Assembly: GCF_000518765.1 (NCBI RefSeq)
Contig: NZ_JAEF01000023.1
Location: forward strand, 21,008 to 85,007
Direction of reading: 5' to 3'
DNA: 64,000 bases
Source of the DNA: Ruminococcus flavefaciens ATCC 19208
Lineage (GTDB): Bacteria > Bacillota > Clostridia > Oscillospirales > Ruminococcaceae
Position numbers and translations under genes: made by a program. The stretch's first letter is position 1. Each line of letters starts with the position of its first letter. The notes below the pieces were generated by a model, which had not been told where the DNA came from, did not search any database, and was given only the letters and a program-made list of their open reading frames with translations. Below, one piece after another: positions 1-9,353 of this stretch.

Positions 1-234
1 ACATTCCTGTGGACAATGAACGATTTCCTCTCACCTCTCATAATGATACAATCTGTGGAAAAGTACCCTCTTTCACTTGCTCTCAGGCTCTCTGTTGACA
101 GTACGGGACAGGGGTATGAACAGAGAAAAATAATCGCTATGGCAGTGATAGGTCTTATTCCTTCTGTTGCAGTTTTTGCTCTTGCGCAGAAAAAATTTAT
201 AAGCGGTATCACCGCAGGAGGACTCTCAGGATGA
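1..234 (+). CDS. Carbohydrate ABC transporter permease, C-terminal part (5' truncated)
   Basis: The frame is open from the first base, so this is the end of a larger gene and the internal ATG at 16 is not its start. The visible 77 or so residues contain the WxMNDFLSPLI stretch typical of MalG/LplC-type sugar permeases just after the EAA cytoplasmic loop. They then show one hydrophobic segment (about residues 46-62) and a short tail ending in GGLSG. It would be one of two inner-membrane subunits of an oligosaccharide importer. Its stop overlaps the start of the following GH105 gene (ATGA), so the two are translationally coupled. That suggests a pectin-derived (rhamnogalacturonan) substrate, which is inference. 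Confidence 0.85.
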   Translation, partial: TFLWTMNDFLSPLIMIQSVEKYPLSLALRLSVDSTGQGYEQRKIIAMAVIGLIPSVAVFALAQKKFISGITAGGLSG

Positions 235-1349
235 CAAGATCCGAATTGATTGTAAATAATTATATTGAAAAAATGATACTGCCCTCTGATCCACTTGCAC
301 CTCAATGGAATGTCGAGAACTCAGTATGCGAAAAATTGCCCAAATGGAACTACATTGACAACTGCATGATAGCTGCAATCCTCATGCTTTATGATGTCAG
401 CGAAGATGAACGTCTTCTTGATTACTCAGTAAAATTCACGGATACATATGTGGGCGAGGACGGAAGTATCCCTACAATGAACTATGCAGATTATAACCTT
501 GATAATCTTAACGGCGGCAAAAATCTCATAAGACTGTGGAAGCTTACAGGCTCTGAACATTACCGCCTCGCTTTTGAAAAGCTATGGAACGAACAGGTGC
601 TCCGTCAACCGAGACTAAGCTGCGGCAGCTTTTGGCATAAGGCAATATATCCCGATCAGATCTGGCTGGACGGCACTTATATGTCTCTGCCGTTCATGGC
701 TGAATACGGTAAGCTCCATGATCTCCGCGGAGTTACAGATGATGTTGAAAGGCAGTTTTACGATATCAGGAAAATAACCCGCGACCCACAGACAGGGCTG
801 TATTTTCACGGCTATGACGATACAAAAACTATGATATGGGCTGACAGCATAACAGGTCTTTCACCTGAATTCTGGCTGCGTTCAAACGGCTGGCTCTGCG
901 CTGCACTTGCAGATGTATATGAGATACTTGAGGATATGACAACAGGCAGAATTCTTTCCGAGATGCTTGGCGATATGGTGAAATACTGCCGCGATGACGG
1001 TATGCTTTATCAGCTCCCGTTAAAACCGGAGCTTGAGTGGAATTATCCCGAAACAAGCGGTACTCTCCTTGTGGCTTATGCAGCTTTGAAGGCTGCAAGG
1101 CTCGGTGTATGCGGTGATGATATCCGTCAGATCGGACTGAAAGCATTCAATACCGTAACCGAAAAATTCATAAATACGGATCAGGACATTCCCGTCCTCG
1201 GAAATATTTGTCTTGTAGGTGGTCTCGGCGGTGAAAATGAACGTGACGGTTCTGCGGAATACTACCTCAGTGAAAAAATAACTCAAAATGATGCAAAGGG
1301 TATAGCTCCCTATATCATGGCTTTTACAGAAATTAAAAAAATGCAATAA
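231..1349 (+). CDS. Glycoside hydrolase family 105 (unsaturated rhamnogalacturonyl/glucuronyl hydrolase)
   Basis: 372 residues, the usual length of YteR/YesR-type GH105 enzymes, which remove the 4,5-unsaturated uronic acid from oligosaccharides made by polysaccharide lyases. The (alpha/alpha)6-barrel signatures are visible: QIWLDGTYM at 143-151, whose Asp147 matches the general acid of YteR; YFHGYDD at 191-197; and RSNGWLCAALADV around 217-229. There is no signal peptide, so it acts in the cytoplasm on imported products. It starts inside the stop codon of the upstream sugar permease. Exact substrate (rhamnogalacturonan or other uronic oligomers) cannot be fixed from sequence. Confidence 0.88.
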   Translation: MTRSELIVNNYIEKMILPSDPLAPQWNVENSVCEKLPKWNYIDNCMIAAILMLYDVSEDERLLDYSVKFTDTYVGEDGSIPTMNYADYNLDNLNGGKNLIRLWKLTGSEHYRLAFEKLWNEQVLRQPRLSCGSFWHKAIYPDQIWLDGTYMSLPFMAEYGKLHDLRGVTDDVERQFYDIRKITRDPQTGLYFHGYDDTKTMIWADSITGLSPEFWLRSNGWLCAALADVYEILEDMTTGRILSEMLGDMVKYCRDDGMLYQLPLKPELEWNYPETSGTLLVAYAALKAARLGVCGDDIRQIGLKAFNTVTEKFINTDQDIPVLGNICLVGGLGGENERDGSAEYYLSEKITQNDAKGIAPYIMAFTEIKKMQ

Positions 1350-1360
1350 ATATACTCTCC

Positions 1361-1378
1361 GAACAAAAATATTTGTTC
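1361..1378 (+). terminator. Weak hairpin after the GH105 gene
   Basis: A 7-bp stem GAACAAA/TTTGTTC with a 4-base loop lies 12 bases after the GH105 stop. No good T-run follows, so it is a weak terminator or simply a stem-loop. Confidence 0.35.
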
Positions 1379-1396
1379 AGTTCTCATTGCTTATAC

Positions 1397-1425
1397 TTGA
1401 AAAGTTCACACTTTCGTGATATAAT
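1397..1425 (+). promoter_or_regulatory. Sigma-A promoter for nfeD-slipin
   Basis: TTGAAA (1397-1402), a 17-bp spacer and TATAAT (1420-1425), about 50 bases before the nfeD start. Confidence 0.75.
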
Positions 1426-1474
1426 ATTTCCTGTAGGGATTACTACAAATATTTTTGTGAAAGGGGGTCTCGTT

Positions 1475-1912
1475 ATGGGTGTTCTGTTTTGGGCTTGTGC
1501 TGTTGTAGCTTTCGTTATTGCTGAAGTTGTCACAGTCCAGCTCGTTTCGATCTGGTTCGCCGCAGGTTCTCTGGTCACGCTCCTGTTCAGCTATTTCTAT
1601 AAACTGACTGCTGTAGAACAGCTCGGAATATTTATAATTTCATCTTCAATATTCCTGCTGCTGAGTATGCCGTTTATCAGAAACCGCAGAAGGAAAGAAG
1701 ACTTTATCGCTACCAATTCCGAACTTGACATAGGCAGGCACGCAACCGTTATCGAAACGATCAACAACGATAAAGGAACAGGACGAGTCACTTTAAATGG
1801 GGTAAACTGGAGTGCCGTTCCTGAAGACGAGAACGAGATAATACCTGAGGGTACGATCGTTATCGTAAAAAAAGTAATGGGCGCAAAATTACTCGTCGCA
1901 CCTGAAAAGTAA
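1475..1912 (+). CDS. NfeD-like membrane protein
   Basis: 145 residues counted from the ATG at 1475, which has an AAGGGGGT ribosome site six bases upstream. The open frame runs further up but lacks a ribosome site and would cover the promoter. The N-terminal half holds two or three hydrophobic helices (about 3-25, 27-44, 48-66). The C-terminal half, about 80-143, is a small OB-fold-like beta domain (GRHATV...GTGRVTLNGVNWSAV) typical of NfeD1b proteins. Such proteins sit beside SPFH/slipin genes, as here (next gene 37 bases on), and are thought to act with them in membrane microdomains. Function is otherwise unknown. Confidence 0.85.
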   Translation: MGVLFWACAVVAFVIAEVVTVQLVSIWFAAGSLVTLLFSYFYKLTAVEQLGIFIISSSIFLLLSMPFIRNRRRKEDFIATNSELDIGRHATVIETINNDKGTGRVTLNGVNWSAVPEDENEIIPEGTIVIVKKVMGAKLLVAPEK

Positions 1913-1949
1913 AAATCAATCACACCATTTATTTTGGAGGTATTTAAAA

Positions 1950-2969
1950 ATGGATCCATTCAAGATTATTGTTTTGTTAGTTATTGTATTCCTGTTATTC
2001 GTTATCGTAAGATCATTCAGGATCGTACCGCAGGCTCACGTATTCGTTATCGAGCGTCTCGGTTCATTCCATGCTGAATGGGATACAGGTCTTCACATTC
2101 TCGTTCCTTTCATCGACAGGATCGCAGGCAAGGTCTCACTCAAGGAAAAAGTCGTTGACTTCAAGCCTCAGCCTGTTATCACAAAAGATAACGTTACCAT
2201 GCAGATAGATACCGTCGTGTTCTATCAGGTAACTGATGCTAAGCAGTATATCTACGGTGTTGAAAGACCTCTCGCAGCTATCGAGAACCTTTCGGCTACA
2301 ACTCTCCGTAACATCATCGGTGAAATGGAACTCGATGCTACTCTTACTTCAAGAGATGTCATCAACTCAAAGATCACTGCTATACTCGATATGGCTACTG
2401 ACCGCTGGGGTATCAAGGTAAACCGTGTTGAGCTCAAGAATATCCTTCCTCCTCGTGAGATTCAGGACGCTATGGAAAAGCAGATGAAGGCTGAGCGTGA
2501 GCGTCGTGAAAAGATCCTTCAGGCTGAAGGTGATAAGAAGTCTCAGATCCTTGTTGCAGAAGGTGAAAAGGAATCTCAGATCCTCCGCGCACAGGCTAAG
2601 AAAGAATCTCAGATCCTCGAAGCAGAAGCTCAGAAGCAGGCTATGATCCTCAAGGCTGACGCTGTAAGAGAGCAGAAGATACTTGAAGCTACCGGTGAAT
2701 CAAAGGCTATCGAAATGGTTCAGCAGGCTCTTGCTGAGAGTATCGTAAAGCTCAATCAGGCTAATCCTAACGAGAGAGTTATCCAGCTCAAGTCTCTTGA
2801 ATCCTTCGCAAAGGCTGCTGACGGCAAGGCTACAAAGATCATTATCCCAAGTGAGATACAGGGGCTTGCAGGTCTTGCTATGGGACTCAAGTCTATTGTT
2901 GAAAAGGATACTGTTCCTGCAAAAGGCAGCAGCAGTGAAACAAATTTCCATGATTATCAGGCAAACTGA
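1950..2969 (+). CDS. SPFH/band-7 domain protein (slipin, QmcA/stomatin-like)
   Basis: 339 residues. One N-terminal membrane anchor (about 4-22) is followed by the SPFH/band-7 domain (about 25-185, with RIVPQAHVFVIERLG near its start) and a long helical part (about 175-280). The helical part contains five near-identical 11-residue units of the type AEGxKxSQIL, a probable coiled coil for oligomer assembly. Slipins form membrane-associated rings that organise lipid domains and regulate membrane proteases. It is co-transcribed with the nfeD gene upstream, the standard slipin-NfeD pairing, and a clear terminator follows. The protein-level function is not established for this family. Confidence 0.9.
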   Translation: MDPFKIIVLLVIVFLLFVIVRSFRIVPQAHVFVIERLGSFHAEWDTGLHILVPFIDRIAGKVSLKEKVVDFKPQPVITKDNVTMQIDTVVFYQVTDAKQYIYGVERPLAAIENLSATTLRNIIGEMELDATLTSRDVINSKITAILDMATDRWGIKVNRVELKNILPPREIQDAMEKQMKAERERREKILQAEGDKKSQILVAEGEKESQILRAQAKKESQILEAEAQKQAMILKADAVREQKILEATGESKAIEMVQQALAESIVKLNQANPNERVIQLKSLESFAKAADGKATKIIIPSEIQGLAGLAMGLKSIVEKDTVPAKGSSSETNFHDYQAN

Positions 2970-2982
2970 ACTTAAACTTTCA

Positions 2983-3012
2983 AAATGCTTCCCTTTTCGG
3001 GAAGCATTTTTT
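2983..3012 (+). terminator. Rho-independent terminator of nfeD-slipin
   Basis: Stem AAATGCTTCCC/GGGAAGCATTT with a 5-base loop, running into a T-tract (to 3012), 14 bases after the slipin stop. Confidence 0.9.
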
Positions 3013-3138
3013 ATTGCTTAATTAAAGAAAGTTTCATTGTATGTCAATATGATCGCATAGATTTCACCCGGTAAATGCTGATATAATGGTATAAGGAGTA
3101 ATATTCACATCTTCCTGTTCTAAAAGGAGGTATCGCAT

Positions 3139-4332
3139 ATGAAAAAATTCATTTCTATTATCACCTCAGTACTGACAGCTTTTTCTGCATCTTCCTTAAC
3201 TGCTTTTGCCGACGGTTCCCCTGATTTTTCAGATGATTCTGTTACCCACAAAACACATACGCGAATAGTTGGCGACCTTAATGAAGATGGTGAAATAAGC
3301 GTAGGCGATCTTGTTATCATGACTCATATTATGCACGGAAACAAATCTGACGATTATAGAAGGTATTATTACGATGAGCTTGGATATTCCGATCTGAATT
3401 TTGACCTTTCAACCGATATATTTGACCTTATCGAACTCAGAAAGCTTTTAATATCCCCCGAAAAAGCCTTTAAAATTGTCAGTGATGTCGATATTTTATC
3501 TTCCACTGACAAAGCAACCGATGTTGCAGCTTTCATACGTTCGCCTGAGGATATAACTTCTTATCTTTCCGGCATAGGGACAAGTGAGGAAGAAATACAG
3601 CAATATCTTGATATCTACGATGACGATTTCTTTAAGGACAGTGATGTTGTCTTTGGCACACTTGTTCAGGAATACGGCAATGGCATACATTTCAGATACC
3701 CTGAAGCATCTTTTATGTTTGGAAAATTTGCAGAGATTTTTGAAGTTACCGAAGAATCAAAATATGAACAAGCAGCCGAATTATTAAATGTTGATATTGA
3801 AACCCTGAAAAGCTCAAATATTTACACGCTCATAACATATCAGGAGTATAATACACACCCTATGCTTTATCCAAAAACCGATAAGATAATTCTTTTCAGG
3901 ACAACCGTTCCGAAAAGTATATATGACCAGTCAAACGGTATAGGTCTTGTATGGGATTTTGAATTATTCGTTCCTGAGTACCGTGCACACACATTTGATT
4001 CTCCTGACGGTAAGCATCATATATATATCACCGTAGAAGAAGATGATTTTATGGACGACGACTGCAAATATATGTTTTACATCATAGATAACAATGGATC
4101 ATACATTTATGGCGGCGAATTTTATGACTATGGCTACGGCGATAAATTCAACTGCGACTATATACCAACAACTGATAACGATAATAATCCTGTTTATAAA
4201 TTCGGCGACAATGCCAAGATCACATGGTATTACGGCGTAGCAGAAATAAGTTTTAAGACTTATGAATGGGATGAGGATTACACACAACTGTCAGAAATAT
4301 GGCAAACAATAAATTTAGCTTTCTATGTTTGA
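3139..4332 (+). CDS. Secreted protein with N-terminal dockerin-like module, unknown function
   Basis: 397 residues. The start is set by AAGGAGG at 3124-3130. A signal peptide (about 1-24, ending near TAFA) is followed directly by a dockerin-like module (about 36-105). Its first calcium loop is good (DLNEDGEISVGD). Its second (DLNFDLSTDIFD) lacks the usual acidic/Gly pattern in the middle but is followed by the helix IELRKLLIS seen in the dockerin of the transglutaminase-like protein at 17022. The remaining 290 or so residues are acidic and Tyr-rich and match no domain I recognise. Most dockerins are C-terminal or internal, so an N-terminal one is unusual. It is flanked by terminators and therefore monocistronic. 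Confidence 0.75.
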   Translation: MKKFISIITSVLTAFSASSLTAFADGSPDFSDDSVTHKTHTRIVGDLNEDGEISVGDLVIMTHIMHGNKSDDYRRYYYDELGYSDLNFDLSTDIFDLIELRKLLISPEKAFKIVSDVDILSSTDKATDVAAFIRSPEDITSYLSGIGTSEEEIQQYLDIYDDDFFKDSDVVFGTLVQEYGNGIHFRYPEASFMFGKFAEIFEVTEESKYEQAAELLNVDIETLKSSNIYTLITYQEYNTHPMLYPKTDKIILFRTTVPKSIYDQSNGIGLVWDFELFVPEYRAHTFDSPDGKHHIYITVEEDDFMDDDCKYMFYIIDNNGSYIYGGEFYDYGYGDKFNCDYIPTTDNDNNPVYKFGDNAKITWYYGVAEISFKTYEWDEDYTQLSEIWQTINLAFYV

Positions 4333-4351
4333 CTTATCATCATGGCTTTTA

Positions 4352-4385
4352 TCCCCCTTTCCTGTAATGGGAAAGGGGGAATTTT
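4352..4385 (+). terminator. Rho-independent terminator
   Basis: Stem TCCCCCTTTCC/GGAAAGGGGGA with a 6-base loop followed by TTTTT, 20 bases after the stop at 4332. Confidence 0.92.
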
Positions 4386-4483
4386 TACCTGTCAAAAACT
4401 TCGCATAAAAAAAGGGCTTTTTTGTAGTTTGATACGATTTTTATAAAAAGCAGGTTATTTTTGAAAATCAGTGTCATTTTCTC

Positions 4484-4512
4484 TTGCAATTCGACAGCTT
4501 TTGTTGTATAAT
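4484..4512 (+). promoter_or_regulatory. Sigma-A promoter of the MBOAT-FkbH operon
   Basis: TTGCAA (4484-4489), 17-bp spacer, TATAAT (4507-4512). The leader to the first start codon (4653) is about 130 bases. I see no known riboswitch in it. Confidence 0.7.
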
Positions 4513-4652
4513 ATTCTGTGCAGGCTTGCAATGGTCTGTACAAGTTTTCAACTTTGATAATACTTATATTATTTTACATTGCTCCGCCTGCTTTTACGCG
4601 GTATTACTACAGACAGATATAAAAAGATTATTTGCAACAAGGCGGTAGAACA

Positions 4653-6053
4653 ATGGTTTTTTCGAGATTATTCTTTATATATATTTTTCTTCCTCTGTGC
4701 CTGCTGTGCTATGCTGTGGCAAGAGGAACTAAAGCCAAAAATACGGTGTTGATTATTTTCTCACTTGTTTTCTATGCTTGGGGAGAACCCGTGTATATCT
4801 TCCTTATGCTCATAACTGCTGTGGTCAACTATACAGCAGGTCTGCTCATAGGGAAATATCAGGGGCAAAAGGGCGATACTGCGGCAACTGTGTCTGCTGT
4901 TGTCTATGATCTCCTCATGCTTGGAGTTTTCAAGTACAGCGGTTTTATCGTGGAAAATATCAACGCCCTTTTTTCGTCCTCAATACCTGTTCCAAACATC
5001 AGGCTGCCTATAGGTATAAGCTTTTATACCTTCCAGACCATATCATATATCATAGACTGTCACTGGGAAAAGGTCAAGCCGCAGAAAAGCTTCAAGAACT
5101 TTCTGCTCTTCCTTACACTGTTCCCGCAGCTTGTAGCAGGTCCTATCGTAAGATACAGCACCATCGAAAAAGAGATCGAAGAACGCACCATTACTCTCAG
5201 CGATGTTTCATACGGTCTTAACAGAGTTGCTCTCGGTCTCGGCAAAAAGGTACTGCTGGCAAATCAGCTCAGCATTATTGCAGACAGTTTCCTCGGAAAC
5301 ATCGGAAGCTCAACAATGCTTGGAGCATGGTACGGTGTTATTGCTTACGGCTTACAGATATACTTTGATTTTTCGGGATATTCCGACATTGCCATCGGTC
5401 TCGGAAGAGTTTTCGGCTTCCACTTTGACGAAAACTTCAAGCACCCGTTCATATGTAAGGATATTACCGAATTCTGGCAGCGCTGGCATATATCTCTCAG
5501 TACGTTTTTCCGCGACTATGTGCTCTATATCCCTATTTTCGGCAAGCGCAGAAAGTACGGCGGACTCTTCCTCGTATGGCTCTGTACTGGTATATGGCAC
5601 GGCGCAAGCTGGAACTTCATAATATGGGGACTTTATTACGGTATCTTCATTTTCATCGAAATGAAGATAGGCAAGAAAAATATGAAAAAGATACCTGTGG
5701 TTATTCGTCATATCTACAGCAAATTCGTTATATTCGTAGGCTTCGGCATATTCTATTTTGAGAAGCTTGACAAGCTTGGCACTTTCTTCAAAACTGCTTT
5801 CGGCTTCGGCAAAAACGGATTCATTGCCGTACAGGATAAGATATCCCTTATGAACAATATGTACCTTGTGATCGTGGCTGTAATATGCTGTTTCCCTATA
5901 ATCAGCAGCATAAAGAAGGTATCGGACAAGCATTTCGTAACAAAGGCGACTGTTACTTCTGCCGCTGCTATAGCTTCTGCTCTGATACTTATAGTTACAA
6001 GCGTTATGCTCGTCGATGCTACGACAAATCCCTTCCTTTACTTCAGATTTTAA
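4653..6053 (+). CDS. MBOAT family O-acyltransferase (AlgI/DltB-like)
   Basis: 466 residues from the ATG at 4653 (AAGGCGG upstream). It is a polytopic membrane protein with ten or so hydrophobic helices. The MBOAT core is clear: FWQRWHISLSTFFRDY, then WLCTGIWHGASWNF, where His316 is the invariant catalytic histidine. AlgI/DltB proteins move acyl groups from a cytoplasmic donor to an extracellular acceptor, with help from a partner of the AlgJ/AlgX/DltD/DHHW type. Here that partner follows immediately (gap 15 bases), then an FkbH-type enzyme and a carrier protein. The likely role is O-acylation of a cell-surface polysaccharide with an acyl group delivered on the carrier protein. Confidence 0.9.
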   Translation: MVFSRLFFIYIFLPLCLLCYAVARGTKAKNTVLIIFSLVFYAWGEPVYIFLMLITAVVNYTAGLLIGKYQGQKGDTAATVSAVVYDLLMLGVFKYSGFIVENINALFSSSIPVPNIRLPIGISFYTFQTISYIIDCHWEKVKPQKSFKNFLLFLTLFPQLVAGPIVRYSTIEKEIEERTITLSDVSYGLNRVALGLGKKVLLANQLSIIADSFLGNIGSSTMLGAWYGVIAYGLQIYFDFSGYSDIAIGLGRVFGFHFDENFKHPFICKDITEFWQRWHISLSTFFRDYVLYIPIFGKRRKYGGLFLVWLCTGIWHGASWNFIIWGLYYGIFIFIEMKIGKKNMKKIPVVIRHIYSKFVIFVGFGIFYFEKLDKLGTFFKTAFGFGKNGFIAVQDKISLMNNMYLVIVAVICCFPIISSIKKVSDKHFVTKATVTSAAAIASALILIVTSVMLVDATTNPFLYFRF

Positions 6054-6068
6054 AGAGGATAACAACAA

Positions 6069-7547
6069 ATGAGTGAAAATAAAAAGAATACATCGTCCGA
6101 AAAAGATACAAAAAAGGACGCTGAAAAAAACACCGCACGTCCTGAACCTGTGATCTCAATTGCAGCTTCGGATCGTGAAAATACAGAGATAGATATACCC
6201 GTGAAGTCTAAAAAGCTCCGCCGTGAACGCAGGAAAAAGACTCTTAACGCTATCGCACTTTCAAATATAATTCTTGTGGGCACTGTTCTTGCAGGCGGCT
6301 TCGCATACATGACAATGCTCCCTCACGAAACAAAAGCCGACGACGAGAACCGTATGCTCACAAAATTCCCGAAATTTACCGCAAAAACATATGCAAACGG
6401 TCAGTTTACCGAAGGCATTGCCGATTTTTTTGATGATACCGTTCACAACAGAGCCGATATAAAGGAGTTCATCGCAGATAATCTCATGCCGCTCAAAGGC
6501 AGAAAATACGGCAACGGCGATGACGGAGCAGAGCTTTACGGAAGCGGTTTTGAAAAAAAGAAGGCTCTCAGTGTTACTACAACATCAAAGCCCGAGATTA
6601 TCGTTACCACCGAGACTACTGCTGTACAGGCTACAACAGAGCCTGCTACGGAAGAACCTGCTCCTGCTGAGGGAGAGCTCACAAACAATATCCTCATCGT
6701 CAACAAGCGCGGCATTACGCTTTACGGCGGCGGATGGGGCACTGAGTATGAATACGCTTCCTACCTTAATGAGTACAAGGAAAAGCTCGGGAATGTCAAT
6801 GTATATTCTATGGTGCTCCCGACTTCAAGCTCATTCTATCTGCCCGACAACTATAAAGACCTTGCTCATAGTGAGAAGGAAGATTTCGACAATATAAACG
6901 GAGCTTTGCAGAATGTTATGTCTGTTGACGCATACTCGGCTCTCAACGCCCATAAGGACGAGGCTATCTACTCCCGTACAGATCATCATTGGCAGCCTCT
7001 TGGTGCTTATTATGCTGCTCAGATCTTCGCACTTACCGCAGGTGTGCCTTTTGCAGACCTTTCCGAATACGAGACCGTCACACTTCCCGGCTATGTGGGT
7101 ACGCTTTATATGTACACCCAGAGCGCAACTCTCCTCAATAACCCCGAAGATTTTGTATACTACAAACCAAAGACTCCCGTAACAGTAACTCAGTACGATA
7201 CACGTTTTCAGAACCCTGTTGTGGCTAATCTGCTGTTTGACCCTTCGGGTATGCCGAATTCGGGATATTATATGGTATTCGGCTCTGACGAGAGAATAGT
7301 CCATGTTAATACAGAATGCAAGAACGGAAGAACTCTCGTTATCTTCAAGGACAGCTACGGAAATGCGCTCCTGCCTATGCTGACAAGCTCCTTTGAGAAC
7401 ATCTACCTCTGCGATATCCGCTATTTTGAGCTTAATGCAATAGATTTCATACGTGATGTCGGTGCTACAGACCTGCTGTTCTCAATGTGTTCCTTCTCGG
7501 CTGTGGGTGTGAACAGAAACAGTATATACAACAATCTTATCAGATAA
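6069..7547 (+). CDS. DHHW family protein (AlgJ/AlgX-like acyl-transfer partner)
   Basis: 492 residues. A charged Lys/Glu-rich cytoplasmic N terminus precedes one membrane anchor (about 60-82). A Thr/Glu/Pro-rich stretch follows at about 176-205, then an extracellular SGNH-like domain carrying YSRTDHHWQPLGAYYAA. The Asp305-His306-His307-Trp308 motif names the family and corresponds to the Asp-His catalytic pair of AlgJ/AlgX. A second element near 425 (FKDSYGNALLP) carries the likely catalytic serine. These proteins accept acyl groups from an MBOAT and place them on exported polysaccharide. Its position directly after the MBOAT gene supports that pairing. The acceptor polymer is unknown. Confidence 0.88.
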   Translation: MSENKKNTSSEKDTKKDAEKNTARPEPVISIAASDRENTEIDIPVKSKKLRRERRKKTLNAIALSNIILVGTVLAGGFAYMTMLPHETKADDENRMLTKFPKFTAKTYANGQFTEGIADFFDDTVHNRADIKEFIADNLMPLKGRKYGNGDDGAELYGSGFEKKKALSVTTTSKPEIIVTTETTAVQATTEPATEEPAPAEGELTNNILIVNKRGITLYGGGWGTEYEYASYLNEYKEKLGNVNVYSMVLPTSSSFYLPDNYKDLAHSEKEDFDNINGALQNVMSVDAYSALNAHKDEAIYSRTDHHWQPLGAYYAAQIFALTAGVPFADLSEYETVTLPGYVGTLYMYTQSATLLNNPEDFVYYKPKTPVTVTQYDTRFQNPVVANLLFDPSGMPNSGYYMVFGSDERIVHVNTECKNGRTLVIFKDSYGNALLPMLTSSFENIYLCDIRYFELNAIDFIRDVGATDLLFSMCSFSAVGVNRNSIYNNLIR

Positions 7548-7556
7548 GGAGACATA

Positions 7557-9353
7557 ATGAAAGAGCTTGTTTTTCCTTTTGACTCTGCATATATAATGAG
7601 AAAAAAACGCGGTCTGCGCAAAGAACTCCTCAGCGACGGCAGCGTCCGCATAAAGAAAAAGATCGCCGTACTCGGCGGTTCAACAACCGATCATATCGTT
7701 TCTGTGCTTGAGCTTTTTCTCCTGAATTTCGGAATTGAACCTGTATTCTATCAGTCTGAATACAATAAATTCTATGAAGATGCTGTTTTCGGCAATCCAG
7801 AGCTTGACAGCTTCTCCCCTGATATGATCTTTATCCATACAACTTCGAGAAATCTGACCTGTACCCCTGAAAGCCCTTCAGAAACTGCCGAAAGCGTTAA
7901 GTCAAGGCTCAATGAGCAGAAAGATATATTCAAACAGGTATGGGAAAGCCTTGAAAAGCGTTTCCACTGCCCTGTTATACAGAATAATTTTGAGCTTCCG
8001 CTGTTCCGCCGCTCAGGCAGCTTCGACGGCTGGAGTACCTGCGGGCAGGCTGCTTTTATACAGCGCATGAACGTTTTTGTGTCGGACTGGGCGCGTACAC
8101 ACAAGGGATTTTTCGTGAATGATATAAACTACCTTTCATCGGTCCTCGGACTTACAAAATGGCATAATGCCGATGACTGGTATCTATATAAATACGCTAT
8201 GAGCACCGAGGTTATCCCCGAGCTTGCCTACAGCATCGCTTGTATCATCAAGTCGGTATACGGTAAAAACAAAAAGGTCATTGACCTTGACCTTGATAAT
8301 ACACTATGGGGCGGAGTTATCGGTGATGACGGTCAGGAGGGCATAGAGATAGGTCCCGAAACTGCCACAGGCCAGTCATTCAGTGAGTTCCAGTCTTTTC
8401 TCAAGGGCTATAAGGACTACGGTGTGCTTCTTGCTGTATGCTCAAAAAACGAAGAGGAAAATACTCTTCTGGGATTAAAGCACCCAAGCAGTATACTTGC
8501 TCCAGATGATTTCGTGTCCATAAAAGCAAACTGGCAGCCAAAGGATCAGAATATTGCCGAGTCGGCTGATGAGCTGTCTCTTGGCATAGACTCTTTCGTC
8601 TTTATTGACGATAATCCTGCGGAATGCGCTATAGTAGAGGGACAGCTGCCTGCGGTGCAGACAGTTCCCATGACAAGCGTACACGATGCAATGTATGCAC
8701 TTTCAAGAAGCGGATATTTCGAGATAACTTCCCTTTCCGCCGATGATATGCACCGCTCGGAGATGTATGCGGCAAATGCCAGAAGAGCCTCTCAGCAGAA
8801 GCAGTTTGTAAACTATACCGATTACCTGCTCAGTCTTGATATGACGGCTGAAATAAGCGGCTTTGAGCCTGTATACATTCAGCGCGTGACTCAGCTCACC
8901 AACAAGAGCAATCAGTTCAACCTGACCACAAGACGCTATACCGAAAACGAGATACAGCAGCTCAGTACCAGCAGTGACCATATATGTCTCTGCGGTCAGC
9001 TCAGTGACAAATTCGGCGATAACGGCATAGTCTCGGTAGTTATCGGAAAAATAAAAGGCAATGAGCTGGATATCGAGCTGTGGCTCATGAGCTGCCGCGT
9101 TCTCAAACGTGATATGGAGCTTGCTATGCTGGACGAGCTTGTGAAGCAGGCTAAAAGTAAGAATATCACAGAACTTAACGGCTATTACTATAAAACTGCA
9201 AAGAACAATATGGTATCGGAGCTGTACGGTGATTTCGGCTTCACTCTGATCAAAAAAGACGAAAACGGCGACTCGGTATGGCATCTTGATATCACTGACT
9301 ATAAACAAAAAAACAAAGTCATAAAAACAAAAGAAAAGGAGCTTATAAAATGA
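7557..9353 (+). CDS. FkbH-type HAD-IIIC enzyme (glyceryl-carrier-protein synthase-like)
   Basis: 598 residues in three parts. The N-terminal part (about 38-235) has an SGNH-like opening, AVLGGSTTDH. Next is a HAD phosphatase-type domain with D245-L-D247-N-T-LWGG, the family catalytic motif, followed by CSKNEEEN and FIDDNPAE. The C-terminal part (about 395-580) is GNAT-like (NQFNLTTRRYTENEI, LMSCRVLKRDMELA). Characterised FkbH proteins take the glyceryl group of 1,3-bisphosphoglycerate, release phosphate and load glycerate onto an acyl carrier protein. The next gene is a carrier protein whose start overlaps this stop (ATGA), which fits exactly. That the product is passed to the MBOAT is inference. 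Confidence 0.88.
   Translation: MKELVFPFDSAYIMRKKRGLRKELLSDGSVRIKKKIAVLGGSTTDHIVSVLELFLLNFGIEPVFYQSEYNKFYEDAVFGNPELDSFSPDMIFIHTTSRNLTCTPESPSETAESVKSRLNEQKDIFKQVWESLEKRFHCPVIQNNFELPLFRRSGSFDGWSTCGQAAFIQRMNVFVSDWARTHKGFFVNDINYLSSVLGLTKWHNADDWYLYKYAMSTEVIPELAYSIACIIKSVYGKNKKVIDLDLDNTLWGGVIGDDGQEGIEIGPETATGQSFSEFQSFLKGYKDYGVLLAVCSKNEEENTLLGLKHPSSILAPDDFVSIKANWQPKDQNIAESADELSLGIDSFVFIDDNPAECAIVEGQLPAVQTVPMTSVHDAMYALSRSGYFEITSLSADDMHRSEMYAANARRASQQKQFVNYTDYLLSLDMTAEISGFEPVYIQRVTQLTNKSNQFNLTTRRYTENEIQQLSTSSDHICLCGQLSDKFGDNGIVSVVIGKIKGNELDIELWLMSCRVLKRDMELAMLDELVKQAKSKNITELNGYYYKTAKNNMVSELYGDFGFTLIKKDENGDSVWHLDITDYKQKNKVIKTKEKELIK

Noticed and set aside
4513..4652. Riboswitch in the leader of the MBOAT operon
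   Set aside because: No known aptamer pattern or strong stem seen by eye; only short weak pairings.
5352..6068. 238-residue minus-strand frame opposite the MBOAT gene
   Set aside because: Antisense shadow in a strongly coding plus-strand operon.
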